Both the position numbers and the translations under genes were made by a program. From UBA5336 sp964415675 (GTDB taxonomy: Bacteria > Pseudomonadota > Alphaproteobacteria > Caulobacterales > Hyphomonadaceae), in contig CAYQBG010000004.1 of NCBI GenBank assembly GCA_964415675.1, positions 62,001 to 126,000 on the forward strand: a stretch of DNA of 64,000 nucleotides, in the 5' to 3' direction. Below, one piece after another: positions 43,732 through 52,365 of this stretch; within the stretch, counting starts at the first letter, position 1; each line of letters begins with the position of its first letter. A model generated the notes under the pieces. The model did not search any database. It was not told the origin of the DNA and saw only the letters and a program-made list of their open reading frames with translations.

Positions 43732-44871
43732 ATGGCTGAGGACACATCGAAGACTGCGACCGGCGGCGAGGCCGCGAACCAGACGCAATCGGGATACATT
43801 CCCTTCGGACTGGACGCATCTGCGCCTGCGCCCGTCCCAGAACACTACACACCGTTCGGACTGGACGAAGCGCCCGCATCCGCGCCGGCTGAACCATCGC
43901 CTGCAGTGGAAGGCGACGCAGCCGCAAAGGCGTCAGGCAAGACACTGAAAGAACGTCTGTCCATCCCCGCCGACAGCGCCTTTGCCGGCTGGCTCACGCA
44001 AATGCCCGATTTTGCACGCCCCTATGTCGCCCTGTCACGACTGGACAGGCCGGTCGGTATCTGGCTGCTGGTCATGCCCTGCTGGATCGGGATTGGGTTC
44101 ACACGGCTCGGCCAGTCCGGGCTGCAGTTCGTCGACCTGATCTGGGCGCTCGCTTTTCTGGTCGGCGCGGTGGCCATGCGCGGGGCCGGCTGCACCTGGA
44201 ATGACATGACCGACCGCAAGATCGACGCGCAAGTCGAACGCACGGCCGGTCGCCCGCTCCCATCCGGTCAGGTCCGGTTCTGGCAGGCTGGCGCCTGGCT
44301 CGCCGCACAGCTGGCAATCGGCTTTCTGGTCTGGCTCCTGTTGCCAGGCGATGCAAAGATTGTCGCGCTGCTGGCGATCCCGCTTGTGGCGGCCTATCCC
44401 TTCATGAAACGCCTGACCTGGTGGCCACAGGCCTGGCTTGGAGCGACCATGAACTGGGGCGTCCTCGTGGCCGCTGCGACGGTGGGCAGCGTCAGCCTGT
44501 CGAGCGTCCTGCTCTGGATAGGGCTGGCCGCCTGGACCATAGCCTATGACACGATCTATGCCCTGCAGGATCGTGAGGATGACGCGCTGATTGGCGTGAA
44601 GTCTACAGCGAGACTGTTCGGCGACCATGCCGCAATTGCGGCCTTCTGTTTTCACCTTCTTGGCGCCTCGATTGTCGCGCTGGCGGGCTGGTTCATGGGC
44701 GCAGGCCGGATCGGCGCGATTGCCGCGCTGCTCTTCCTCTTGCATGGCGCCTGGCAATATATCCGGCTGCGCATGTCGAAAGAGGACAAAGCGCTGGACG
44801 TTTTCAAATCAAATGTCTGGGCCGGGGCGATTCTTGCGGGCGGGTTCGCCATAGCGGCCCTGCTCGCCTGA
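43732..44871 (+). CDS. ubiA: 4-hydroxybenzoate polyprenyltransferase with N-terminal tail
   Basis: The protein has 379 residues from the ATG at 43732, with AAGGA 7 bases upstream. It is a membrane prenyltransferase of ubiquinone synthesis: NDMTDRKIDAQVERTAGRP and YDTIYALQDREDDALIGVKS carry the two Asp-rich diphosphate sites, within about eight helices. Unlike ordinary UbiA (near 290 residues) it has about 90 extra N-terminal residues, acidic and Ala/Pro-rich. These include a duplicated YxPFGLD motif (residues 22-28 and 39-45). Confidence 0.93.
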   Translation: MAEDTSKTATGGEAANQTQSGYIPFGLDASAPAPVPEHYTPFGLDEAPASAPAEPSPAVEGDAAAKASGKTLKERLSIPADSAFAGWLTQMPDFARPYVALSRLDRPVGIWLLVMPCWIGIGFTRLGQSGLQFVDLIWALAFLVGAVAMRGAGCTWNDMTDRKIDAQVERTAGRPLPSGQVRFWQAGAWLAAQLAIGFLVWLLLPGDAKIVALLAIPLVAAYPFMKRLTWWPQAWLGATMNWGVLVAAATVGSVSLSSVLLWIGLAAWTIAYDTIYALQDREDDALIGVKSTARLFGDHAAIAAFCFHLLGASIVALAGWFMGAGRIGAIAALLFLLHGAWQYIRLRMSKEDKALDVFKSNVWAGAILAGGFAIAALLA

Positions 44872-44920
44872 CCCGGCGTGATTATTGAGGAATGGCGCAA
44901 TCGCCTGTAGTCTTGCCGCC

Positions 44921-45874
44921 ATGGCCGTCGCAAAACGCATCCGCCCGCTCGACCTCTTCACCCGCGAGGAATGGGAAGCGATCAGCCGCCGTAACGGGTG
45001 GATGGGACCGGCCCTTGTTGCCCATTGCTGGGCGGTCGTGATCGGTGCGATGGCTCTGGCAATCTGGCAGCCCTGGCTGATACCCGTCAGCATGATCCTG
45101 ATCGGCGCGCGCCAGCTGGGCTTTGCGATCCTGATGCATGACGCCGCCCATGGAGCGCTCCACCCCGATATCCGGGTCAATGATTTTCTGGGCCAGTGGC
45201 TCTGCGGTGCGCCGGTCGGCGCGAGCCTTGCCAATTACCGGCCCTATCACCTGACCCACCACAAATACGCCCAGCAGCCGGAGGATCCCGACCTCATCCT
45301 GTCGGCGCCCTTTCCGGTGACGCGCGGCTCAATCCGCCGCAAGATCGTCCGCGATCTCACCGGCCAGACCTTTTTCAAACAGCGCAGGAACCAGTTTCTC
45401 AATGCCTTCGGGTTCGGCATCCGGCCCGGCAAGGGCGCCGCCAACCGGGCTCAGACAGCGCGCGAGGCGGTGTTTCCCTTTCTCGCAAGCAATCTTGTCA
45501 TGCTGGGCGTGCTCATCGCGCTTGGCCACTGGTGGGCCTATTTCGTCCTCTGGCTGTTGCCACTGGCGACCTGGCAGCAACTGGTCACGCGCCTGCGAAA
45601 CATTGCCGAACATGCCGTAGTGCCGGATAATGACGATCCGATGCGCCATGCGCGCACGACGCTTACCACCCCCCTAGAAGGGCTCATTATCGCCCCCTAT
45701 TGGGTCAATTTTCATTGTGAGCATCACATGTTCATGCACCTGCCCTGCTATCGTCTGGGTGCCGCGCACCGGGCCCTGCGCGAGAAGGGCATCACCGCGC
45801 GGATGGAGGTCCGGCGCGGCTATCTCAGCGTGCTCGGACAGGCTGCCGGCAAAACGGAACCGGCGGCGGCATGA
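44921..45874 (+). CDS. Membrane fatty acid desaturase family protein
   Basis: About 317 residues from the ATG at 44921; a TTG at 44885 is the alternative start. The three histidine boxes of diiron desaturases are visible (HDAAHGALH, HLTHHKYAQ, HCEHHMFMH), with hydrophobic helix pairs between them. The substrate is not readable: it could be a phospholipid acyl chain or a carotenoid/sphingolipid-like compound. The stop overlaps the next start by 4 bases. Confidence 0.88.
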   Translation: MAVAKRIRPLDLFTREEWEAISRRNGWMGPALVAHCWAVVIGAMALAIWQPWLIPVSMILIGARQLGFAILMHDAAHGALHPDIRVNDFLGQWLCGAPVGASLANYRPYHLTHHKYAQQPEDPDLILSAPFPVTRGSIRRKIVRDLTGQTFFKQRRNQFLNAFGFGIRPGKGAANRAQTAREAVFPFLASNLVMLGVLIALGHWWAYFVLWLLPLATWQQLVTRLRNIAEHAVVPDNDDPMRHARTTLTTPLEGLIIAPYWVNFHCEHHMFMHLPCYRLGAAHRALREKGITARMEVRRGYLSVLGQAAGKTEPAAA

Positions 45875-46242
45875 GCGCACGCAATGTCCTCGGCGGCGCG
45901 CTTGCCGATTGCGGACATGACCCGAAAACGGGTTTCCTGCGCGATGGCTGCTGCAATACCGATCCCCGCGATGCTGGCAATCACACGGTCTGTGCGATCA
46001 TCGATGCCGATTTCCTGACCTATTCCTTCACCCGCGGAAACGACCTCATCACACCGCGTCCCGAATTCGGCTTTCCGGGGCTGAAACCCGGCGATAGCTG
46101 GTGCCTTTGTGCCGGTCGCTGGGAAGAGGCCCGACGCGCCGGCCTCGCCCCGCCCGTGCGGCTTGAGGCCACTCATGAACGCGCCCTTGACGCGGTCAGT
46201 CTCGAACACCTTAAGGCCCATGCAGTCGGGGAGGTCCAATGA
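45871..46242 (+). CDS. DUF2237 family protein
   Basis: The 123-residue protein has the strongly conserved family pattern GFLRDGCCNTDPRDAGNHTVCA, RGNDLITPRPEFGFPGLKPGD and WCLCAGRW. Many conserved Cys suggest redox or metal chemistry, but the family function is unknown. It overlaps both neighbours by 4 bases, so desaturase, DUF2237 and DsbA-like gene form a tightly coupled operon. Confidence 0.92.
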   Translation: MSARNVLGGALADCGHDPKTGFLRDGCCNTDPRDAGNHTVCAIIDADFLTYSFTRGNDLITPRPEFGFPGLKPGDSWCLCAGRWEEARRAGLAPPVRLEATHERALDAVSLEHLKAHAVGEVQ

Positions 46243-46928
46243 GCATCGCGCTTGAAATGGTATCTGATCTTGTCTGTCCATGGTGCTGGCTGGGGCTGCG
46301 AAGACTGAAAACCGCCATGGAAATGGCGCCCGACACGGGCGTCGAGGTCTGGTTCCGCCCCTATGAACTCGACCCGACCGTTCCTGAGGCCGGTGTCTCC
46401 TACAAGGACTATATGCAGGCCCGCCTCGGGGGCACCGGGGACACGAGTGAAGACCCTGAGAAAAGCCGTTTCCGCGCCATGCGGGATGCGCTTGAGGAAT
46501 ATGGCGAAGCGGAGGGCATTCCCTTCCGCTTTTCCGGCATAGAAGTGCGGCCGAATACATTCGACGCTCACCGCCTGGTGCGCTGGGCACAGGGACAGGG
46601 CCTCGGTTTCGAGGCGAAGGAAGCCCTCTTCGCGGCCTATTTCCGCGATCATCGCGATATCGGCCAATCCGGCGTGCTCGCCGAGATCGCAGGTGAGATC
46701 GGCCTTGATCGCGACATCGTCGCAAAACTCCTCGGTTCCGATGCGGACATTGAAGCGGTGCGCCAGGAAGAGGCCCTGTTCCAGCAAATGGGCGTGAGCG
46801 GCGTTCCGACCTATATCGGCAACCGGAATGTCGCGGTCCAGGGCGCTGAAAGCGCTGAGAAGCTCGCCCGTTTCCTGCGCAGCCTCGCCAGCCGCATGCC
46901 GCAGGAGCGCTCAGCTGGCCAGGTCTGA
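46239..46928 (+). CDS. DsbA-family (FrnE-like) dithiol oxidoreductase
   Basis: The 229-residue cytoplasmic thioredoxin-fold protein has the active site LVCPWCWLG near the N-terminus and the cis-Pro loop GVSGVPTYIG near residue 187. This is the 2-hydroxychromene-2-carboxylate isomerase/FrnE-like subfamily with a helical insert. No signal peptide is present. It overlaps the DUF2237 gene by 4 bases. Confidence 0.9.
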   Translation: MSIALEMVSDLVCPWCWLGLRRLKTAMEMAPDTGVEVWFRPYELDPTVPEAGVSYKDYMQARLGGTGDTSEDPEKSRFRAMRDALEEYGEAEGIPFRFSGIEVRPNTFDAHRLVRWAQGQGLGFEAKEALFAAYFRDHRDIGQSGVLAEIAGEIGLDRDIVAKLLGSDADIEAVRQEEALFQQMGVSGVPTYIGNRNVAVQGAESAEKLARFLRSLASRMPQERSAGQV

Positions 46929-47014
46929 GCGCACGCGTCAGGCTGGCTCATCTCTGGCCGTCTCCCTCATCCGCAGACTTGCCGGTCCGGGCGCGGCGCG
47001 CTAGCCCGCACATC

Positions 47015-47872
47015 ATGACACAGACGCAACGCTTCTTCGACAAACACGACGCCTCCCATGGCCTTTATTTTGATGCCACGGGCGTCCTGGCCCATGAGAC
47101 AAGCGAGTTTCAGGAGATCCATATCCTGGACACTGAGCGCCATGGCCGTGTGATGCTCCTTGACGGCGTGACGATGCTTACCCAGTCGACACATCATGTG
47201 TATCACGAGCACATGGTGCATATTCCGCTGGCCTGTATCGCTGCGCCAAGGCGTGTCCTGGTGATCGGCGGCGGCGATGGCGGCACCGTCAGCGAACTGA
47301 CGCGGTATCCCGGCATCGAGCAGATCCATCTGTGCGAGCTTGATGGCCGGGTGGTGGAGCTTTCACGCGAGTTCCTGCCCGATATCGCCGCCGGGCTGGG
47401 TGATCCGCGCGTGGATATCCGCATCGGCGATGGAGCGGCCTATCTGGCCGAGAATCCCGGCGTGTTCGATGCCATCATCATCGATTCCACCGATATCTGC
47501 GAAGACGCCCATGACGGCGAGGAGATTGCCAGCCCGCTGTCCACAGACGCTTTCTTCGACAGTCTCAAAGCCGGGCTCGCCGAAGGCGGCGTTGCCATGC
47601 AGATGCTCGGATCACCGACCTTCTATCGCAAAGGGATGGAAACGCTGTTCCATCGGCTGGTGCCGATGTGGACGCATGTCCGCCCAGTGCTGATGCCCTG
47701 CCCTTTCTATATTTCAGGCGACTGGTGCGCCGGAATGCTGTCGCAGACAAACCGGCTGGAACCGGTTCACGTTCATCGCATCGAGGGTGAACTGAAATAT
47801 TTCAACAGCGAGATCGCTCAGGCCGCCCTCGCCCTGCCCAATGAGGTGCGCCGCTTGATGCCGCCCGCCTGA
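47015..47872 (+). CDS. speE: Spermidine synthase
   Basis: The protein has 285 residues from the ATG at 47015 (MTQTQRFFDKHDASHGL). The aminopropyltransferase fold has the binding motif VLVIGGGDGGTVSEL, a catalytic Asp region IIDSTDICEDAHDG and the HIPLACIAAPRR segment. It uses decarboxylated S-adenosylmethionine and putrescine. The insert EDAHDGEEIASPLST differs from the E. coli enzyme but is common in alphaproteobacteria. No speD lies nearby. Confidence 0.92.
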   Translation: MTQTQRFFDKHDASHGLYFDATGVLAHETSEFQEIHILDTERHGRVMLLDGVTMLTQSTHHVYHEHMVHIPLACIAAPRRVLVIGGGDGGTVSELTRYPGIEQIHLCELDGRVVELSREFLPDIAAGLGDPRVDIRIGDGAAYLAENPGVFDAIIIDSTDICEDAHDGEEIASPLSTDAFFDSLKAGLAEGGVAMQMLGSPTFYRKGMETLFHRLVPMWTHVRPVLMPCPFYISGDWCAGMLSQTNRLEPVHVHRIEGELKYFNSEIAQAALALPNEVRRLMPPA

Positions 47873-47957
47873 GGCCGGCCTGAAGCGCGCTTGATGACAG
47901 GGCTGTCACATGCGAGAAACAGTCCAGCTTACGAATGGACACCCAAGGAAACGCTCA

Positions 47958-49736
47958 ATGTTGAAATGGTTTTGCGCTGCAAGCGCCCTCACCCTGATCG
48001 CCGCCTGCGGTGCAAATGAGACAAGCGACACAGGCGCGCCCGCTGACGGGGTCGATGCCGCCGCACCCACCGACACAAATGACGCGCCCGAACTCCTGCT
48101 TCCCCTGCCCGACAGCACACAGACCGCGATTGAGGCGGACGATCTGCGTGCGCGCATCAAGACGCTCGCCGATGACACATTTGAGGGCCGCGGCCCTGGC
48201 AGCGAGGCGGGCGAAGCCTCTGCTGACTGGATTGCTGCGGAAATGGAACGGATCGGCCTGACACCCGCCGGTTCGGATGGCAGCTGGTTCCAGACCGTGC
48301 AGATGGTAGAGCAGAGCGTGGATGAAGCCGCCTCCGGCCTGATCTTCTCAGGTGGCGCCTCCGAGCGCGACTATGACATGACGCTTGGCGAGGATGCGGT
48401 GATCTGGACCAAGCACCAGGACCAGACCGAACTGTCCTTCCAGGACTCCGAGGTCGTCTTTGTCGGCTATGGCGTCGTTGCGCCGGAATATGGCTGGGAC
48501 GATTATGCCGGCCTTGATGTCGAGGGAAAGACCGTGGTCATGCTGGTCAATGATCCGGGCTTTGCCACCGAAGACCCGGATCTCTTCAAGGGCAAGGCCA
48601 TGACCTATTATGGCCGCTGGACCTATAAATATGAGGAAGCCGCCCGCCAGGGAGCCACAGCGGCGATCATCGTTCACGAGACGGCGCCCGCCTCCTATGG
48701 CTGGGACGTGGTGTCAAATTCCTGGTCAGGCGCTCAGGCCGACCTGGTGCGCAGCAATGGCGGCGCGGACCGGGCCCTTCTCGAAGGCTGGGTCACGCTC
48801 GAGACGGCCCGCAACCTGTTCGCCGAGGCCGGTCTCGATTATGAAGAGATGAAACGGGCGGCGAAGACCCCCGGTTTCACATATGTGGATATGGGCAGGC
48901 TGACCGCCTCCGGCGAGATCAGCCAGACCGTCACCCGCGCCGAGAGCCGCAATGTCCTTGGCATGCTTGAAGGCGCGAGCGAGCCCGACGAATACATGTT
49001 GTTCACCGCGCATTGGGACCATCTCGGCAAGAAATCCGCCGAAAAGGCCGGCGAGCCGGGACAGGATTTCTATCGCGACCAGATCTATAATGGCGCCGTG
49101 GACAATGCGACCGGCGTTGCGGCCATGCTGGAAATTGCCGAAGCCATGGCGGATGAGCCGCGCGAACGATCCGCGCTGTTCCTGTCTGTGACTCTTGAGG
49201 AATCGGGCCTTCTGGGATCGGCCTATTATGCCGAGAACCCGACCGTGCCGCTAAGCTCGGTTGTCGCCGGCATCAATATGGACGGGATGCTGCCCGTCGG
49301 GCGCACCAGGGACATGGTTGTCGTCGGCTATGGCGCATCGCAGATGGAAGACCGGCTCAAGGCCGTGCTTGAAGGCCAGGACCGCGTGGTCAAGCCCGAT
49401 CCCAAGCCCGAGGCCGGCTATTTCTACCGATCCGACCACATCTCGCTTGCCAAGAAGGGCGTGCCGATGCTGTACGCCGATGGCGGTCCGGACAAGCGCG
49501 AAGGCGGCGTGGCCGCCGGCAAAGCGGCCGCCGATGCCTATACGGCTCAGCGCTATCACAAGCCCATGGACGAATATGCGGCCAGCTGGGACCTGTCCGG
49601 CATGGAAGAGGATGTCCAGGCGCTCTACGAAGTCGGCCTTGGCATCGTGCAGTCTGGCGACTGGCCCCAATGGTATGAAGGCAATGAGTTCGAGGCGATC
49701 CGCCAGACCTCGCTGGCTGAGGCGGGCGAGGAATAG
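47958..49736 (+). CDS. M28 family metallopeptidase, lipoprotein with PA domain
   Basis: The protein has 592 residues from the ATG at 47958, with AAGGAAAC upstream. The lipoprotein signal ends LIAACG. A PA domain (about residues 140-290) is inserted before the second half of the M28 aminopeptidase domain. Zinc ligands are seen in FTAHWDHLG, GAVDNATGVAAML, TLEESGLLGS, INMDGM and FYRSDHISLA. The product is likely an envelope-bound aminopeptidase for nutrient peptides. Its stop lies 3 bases before the rlmJ start. Confidence 0.9.
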   Translation: MLKWFCAASALTLIAACGANETSDTGAPADGVDAAAPTDTNDAPELLLPLPDSTQTAIEADDLRARIKTLADDTFEGRGPGSEAGEASADWIAAEMERIGLTPAGSDGSWFQTVQMVEQSVDEAASGLIFSGGASERDYDMTLGEDAVIWTKHQDQTELSFQDSEVVFVGYGVVAPEYGWDDYAGLDVEGKTVVMLVNDPGFATEDPDLFKGKAMTYYGRWTYKYEEAARQGATAAIIVHETAPASYGWDVVSNSWSGAQADLVRSNGGADRALLEGWVTLETARNLFAEAGLDYEEMKRAAKTPGFTYVDMGRLTASGEISQTVTRAESRNVLGMLEGASEPDEYMLFTAHWDHLGKKSAEKAGEPGQDFYRDQIYNGAVDNATGVAAMLEIAEAMADEPRERSALFLSVTLEESGLLGSAYYAENPTVPLSSVVAGINMDGMLPVGRTRDMVVVGYGASQMEDRLKAVLEGQDRVVKPDPKPEAGYFYRSDHISLAKKGVPMLYADGGPDKREGGVAAGKAAADAYTAQRYHKPMDEYAASWDLSGMEEDVQALYEVGLGIVQSGDWPQWYEGNEFEAIRQTSLAEAGEE

Positions 49737-49739
49737 CGA

Positions 49740-50525
49740 TTGCTCTCCTACCAGCACGGATTTCACGCCGGCAACCGCGCCGACATGCTCAAACATGCCG
49801 TGCTGGATGCGATCCTTCGCGACCTTTCCGCGGGCGGAAAGTCCATCCTGCACCTGGAAACCCATGCCGGGCGCGGGCGCTATGACCTGACCGGCCCGCA
49901 GGCCAGCAAGACGGGCGAGGCCTCCGAAGGCGTGCTGTCCCAATGGGACGCGCACACGCCGCCTCCGCTATCTGTCTGGATGGACCGTGTCCGCGCAGAG
50001 GGGCAGGAGAATTATCCCGGCTCTCCGGCACTGGCCGGGCTCCATCTGGGCGAGCGCGACCGCATCATCCTCTTCGAGAAGCATCCCGCCGAGTTCGAGG
50101 CGCTGAAATCTGTCTTTGCCGGCGACCGCCGGGTGCAGATCCACAAGGAGGATGGCTATGCCGGCGCGCTGCGACTGACGCCGAGGCGCGGCGAGCAGAT
50201 GATCGTGTTCTGCGATCCGAGCTATGAGACCCTTACCGATATGGAACAGCTCGCCGAATGGACCCCGCGTGCGCTGGAGAAATGGCCCGATGCGCTGGTC
50301 GTGCTCTGGCTGCCCCTGTTCAAGGACGAGCGCGAGCTGGAATTCGGCCAGTTTCTCGCAGACCTCGAAGACGGCGTCATTGCCGGCGCGCGCTGGCCCG
50401 CACCGGAGGCCAAGGACACCGCGCTTGAGGGCTCGGCTATCGTCGCCTATCGGGTGCCCAAACGGGTCCGGCGCGAAGCCAGCGACATCGCCGGCGCACT
50501 TCAGGCCCTCTGGTCGGCTGGCTGA
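49740..50525 (+). CDS. rlmJ: 23S rRNA (adenine-2030 N6)-methyltransferase
   Basis: The 261-residue RlmJ begins MLSYQHGFHAGNRADMLKH, the diagnostic family N-terminus, and this fixes the start at a TTG. GAGG lies 8 bases upstream inside the end of the peptidase gene. The catalytic motif is FCDPSYE and the SAM loop includes LETHAGRGRYDL. It is convergent with the histidine kinase gene, with only 18 bases between them. Confidence 0.93.
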   Translation: MLSYQHGFHAGNRADMLKHAVLDAILRDLSAGGKSILHLETHAGRGRYDLTGPQASKTGEASEGVLSQWDAHTPPPLSVWMDRVRAEGQENYPGSPALAGLHLGERDRIILFEKHPAEFEALKSVFAGDRRVQIHKEDGYAGALRLTPRRGEQMIVFCDPSYETLTDMEQLAEWTPRALEKWPDALVVLWLPLFKDERELEFGQFLADLEDGVIAGARWPAPEAKDTALEGSAIVAYRVPKRVRREASDIAGALQALWSAG

Positions 50526-50543
50526 CGCTGCCTCAAGGACATG

Positions 50544-52310
50544 TCAGGCCGCCTGTCCGCCCGCCAACGCCGAAAGATCACCCTGATTGCGCAAGACTTC
50601 CGGCGGGATATGAGCATTGGCCGGCAGCACGATCGAAGCGGTCGTGCCCGCGCCCACCCGGCTGGTCAGGTAGACATCGCCGCCATGAAGGCGCGCAAGC
50701 TCGCGGCTGAGAGGCAGGCCAAGCCCTGTTCCGGAGAATTCCCCGGCTCGGTCGCGGTCGCACTGGTAGAAGGGCTCGAATACCTTTTCGAGTTCTTCCG
50801 CCGTCAGGCCGTGCCCGAAATCGCGGATCGTTATAACCGGCGCGCCATCGGCTCTTACAAAGGCGCGCACCGAGACCCTGGCCGGCTCGCCGCCGAATTT
50901 GATCGCATTGGTGACCAGGTTGATGATGATCCGCCGGAAGGCCATTTCATCGACCACCAGCGCGCCAACATTCGGCGACACGCTCACATCGATCCCGTCA
51001 AGCGAGCGGATCTGCTGGAAGCTGGCCGACAGCGACACCGCCCGCGCCAGGAGTTCGCGCAGGTCCACCTCCTCGGGATCATGGAGATAGCGGTCGGCGC
51101 CGATCTTGGAAAACTCGATGATATCATTGATCACCGTCAACAGGTGTTCGCCGGCGGTGTGGATCGATCCGGCATAGTCGGCCACTTCCTCATGGGTCAG
51201 TTCCAGCCGGGAGTCGGCCTTCATCAGGCGCGAGAACCCGTTGATGATATTGAGAGGAGTGCGCAGCTCATGGCTCATCGTTGACAGGAAGCGACCCTTG
51301 GCGGCATTCGCATCCTCGGCCTCGCGGCGCGCGGCGATCAGTTCGCGCTCACGGGTCTTCAGCGCGGTGATATCGGTATGGATGCTGACAGTGCGGCCAT
51401 CGGACACCGGCACGACCGAACGCATGGCCCAGCGCCCCTGACCGACCTGGCACAGGCTCCCGTCAGGCCGCTCATCGAGCGGCGCGCCCCTGGGAAACCA
51501 TTCGCGAAACCGCGAATTGCTCATCTCCAGCTCGCCATTGCCATCATAGATCGCAAACGCATCATGAATCGCCTCAATGGCCACCAGCAACTGATGACGC
51601 GCGGTATTGGCGTCGGCGCGCGATCTGACCAGCCCGAGCAGTTGTTTGAAGCTGATAAGGCTTCCCTTGACCAAGGCGATCAGGAGGACACTCCCGAGGA
51701 CAGCAATAGGAAGCGCATACGGACCTCCGATCAAGACTGCCTGAAGCACAACAGGCAGTGACACCCCGAACAGGAAGCGGGCTGTCACACGCGGAAGCTG
51801 GCTGAGCATGCTCGTGAAACCGGCTGCGGTTCCACATGCCACAAGCACAAAAAAGATGCCGAGATGACTATCCGCATCATAAACGACAAGGACTGGCAAT
51901 CCCCATATCGCCCCTGCAACCAGCGAGTTGATCTCAACCTTTCTCAGGAACCTTCCGGAAACCCTGTACGGCACAGCAGCTGCACGGAGCCGGAAATGCA
52001 GGCGGACCGCAAGCAAAGAGATGATGATATTTAGCGAAAGCCAGCCCAGCAGGAATGTTGCGTGGGGTGAGTGTACAAAACTGATCGCCACGACGGCTGC
52101 GTTCACCGAATTCACGAACGCCATCATCATCGAGTTCGACACATAGGACTGCCGCTGGGCTATGGCGACTTCCATATCGAGAGGTGTCACCGGGCGACCA
52201 GCCGGTCGGGCCAGGGCGAGGAAACTCTTGTTGGACTCAAGAAACGGCAGCATGAGTTCTGCGTAAACCAATTGGGTAAAGGTCACTTCGCCCAGATATG
52301 GCAAATTCAC
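50544..52310 (-). CDS. Membrane sensor histidine kinase (PAS-HisKA-HATPase)
   Basis: The 588-residue protein has six hydrophobic segments in two groups between about residues 60 and 215. A PAS-like domain (LVAIEAIHDAFAIYDGNGELEMSN) follows, then HisKA with FLSTMSHELRTPLN (phospho-acceptor His347). The HATPase domain shows NLVTNAIKFG, DFGHGL and GTGLGLPLS. There is no receiver domain and no adjacent response regulator, so it is an orphan. The start is read as GTG at 52310; ATGs at codons 20 and 46 are possible. The layout resembles the DivJ/PdhS class of cell-cycle kinases, but this cannot be settled here. Confidence 0.88.
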   Translation of the reverse strand: MNLPYLGEVTFTQLVYAELMLPFLESNKSFLALARPAGRPVTPLDMEVAIAQRQSYVSNSMMMAFVNSVNAAVVAISFVHSPHATFLLGWLSLNIIISLLAVRLHFRLRAAAVPYRVSGRFLRKVEINSLVAGAIWGLPVLVVYDADSHLGIFFVLVACGTAAGFTSMLSQLPRVTARFLFGVSLPVVLQAVLIGGPYALPIAVLGSVLLIALVKGSLISFKQLLGLVRSRADANTARHQLLVAIEAIHDAFAIYDGNGELEMSNSRFREWFPRGAPLDERPDGSLCQVGQGRWAMRSVVPVSDGRTVSIHTDITALKTRERELIAARREAEDANAAKGRFLSTMSHELRTPLNIINGFSRLMKADSRLELTHEEVADYAGSIHTAGEHLLTVINDIIEFSKIGADRYLHDPEEVDLRELLARAVSLSASFQQIRSLDGIDVSVSPNVGALVVDEMAFRRIIINLVTNAIKFGGEPARVSVRAFVRADGAPVITIRDFGHGLTAEELEKVFEPFYQCDRDRAGEFSGTGLGLPLSRELARLHGGDVYLTSRVGAGTTASIVLPANAHIPPEVLRNQGDLSALAGGQAA

Positions 52311-52365
52311 TCAATCGCGATCAGGTTGACATCATACACTTTCAACGGGCAATCAGTTGTTGAAT

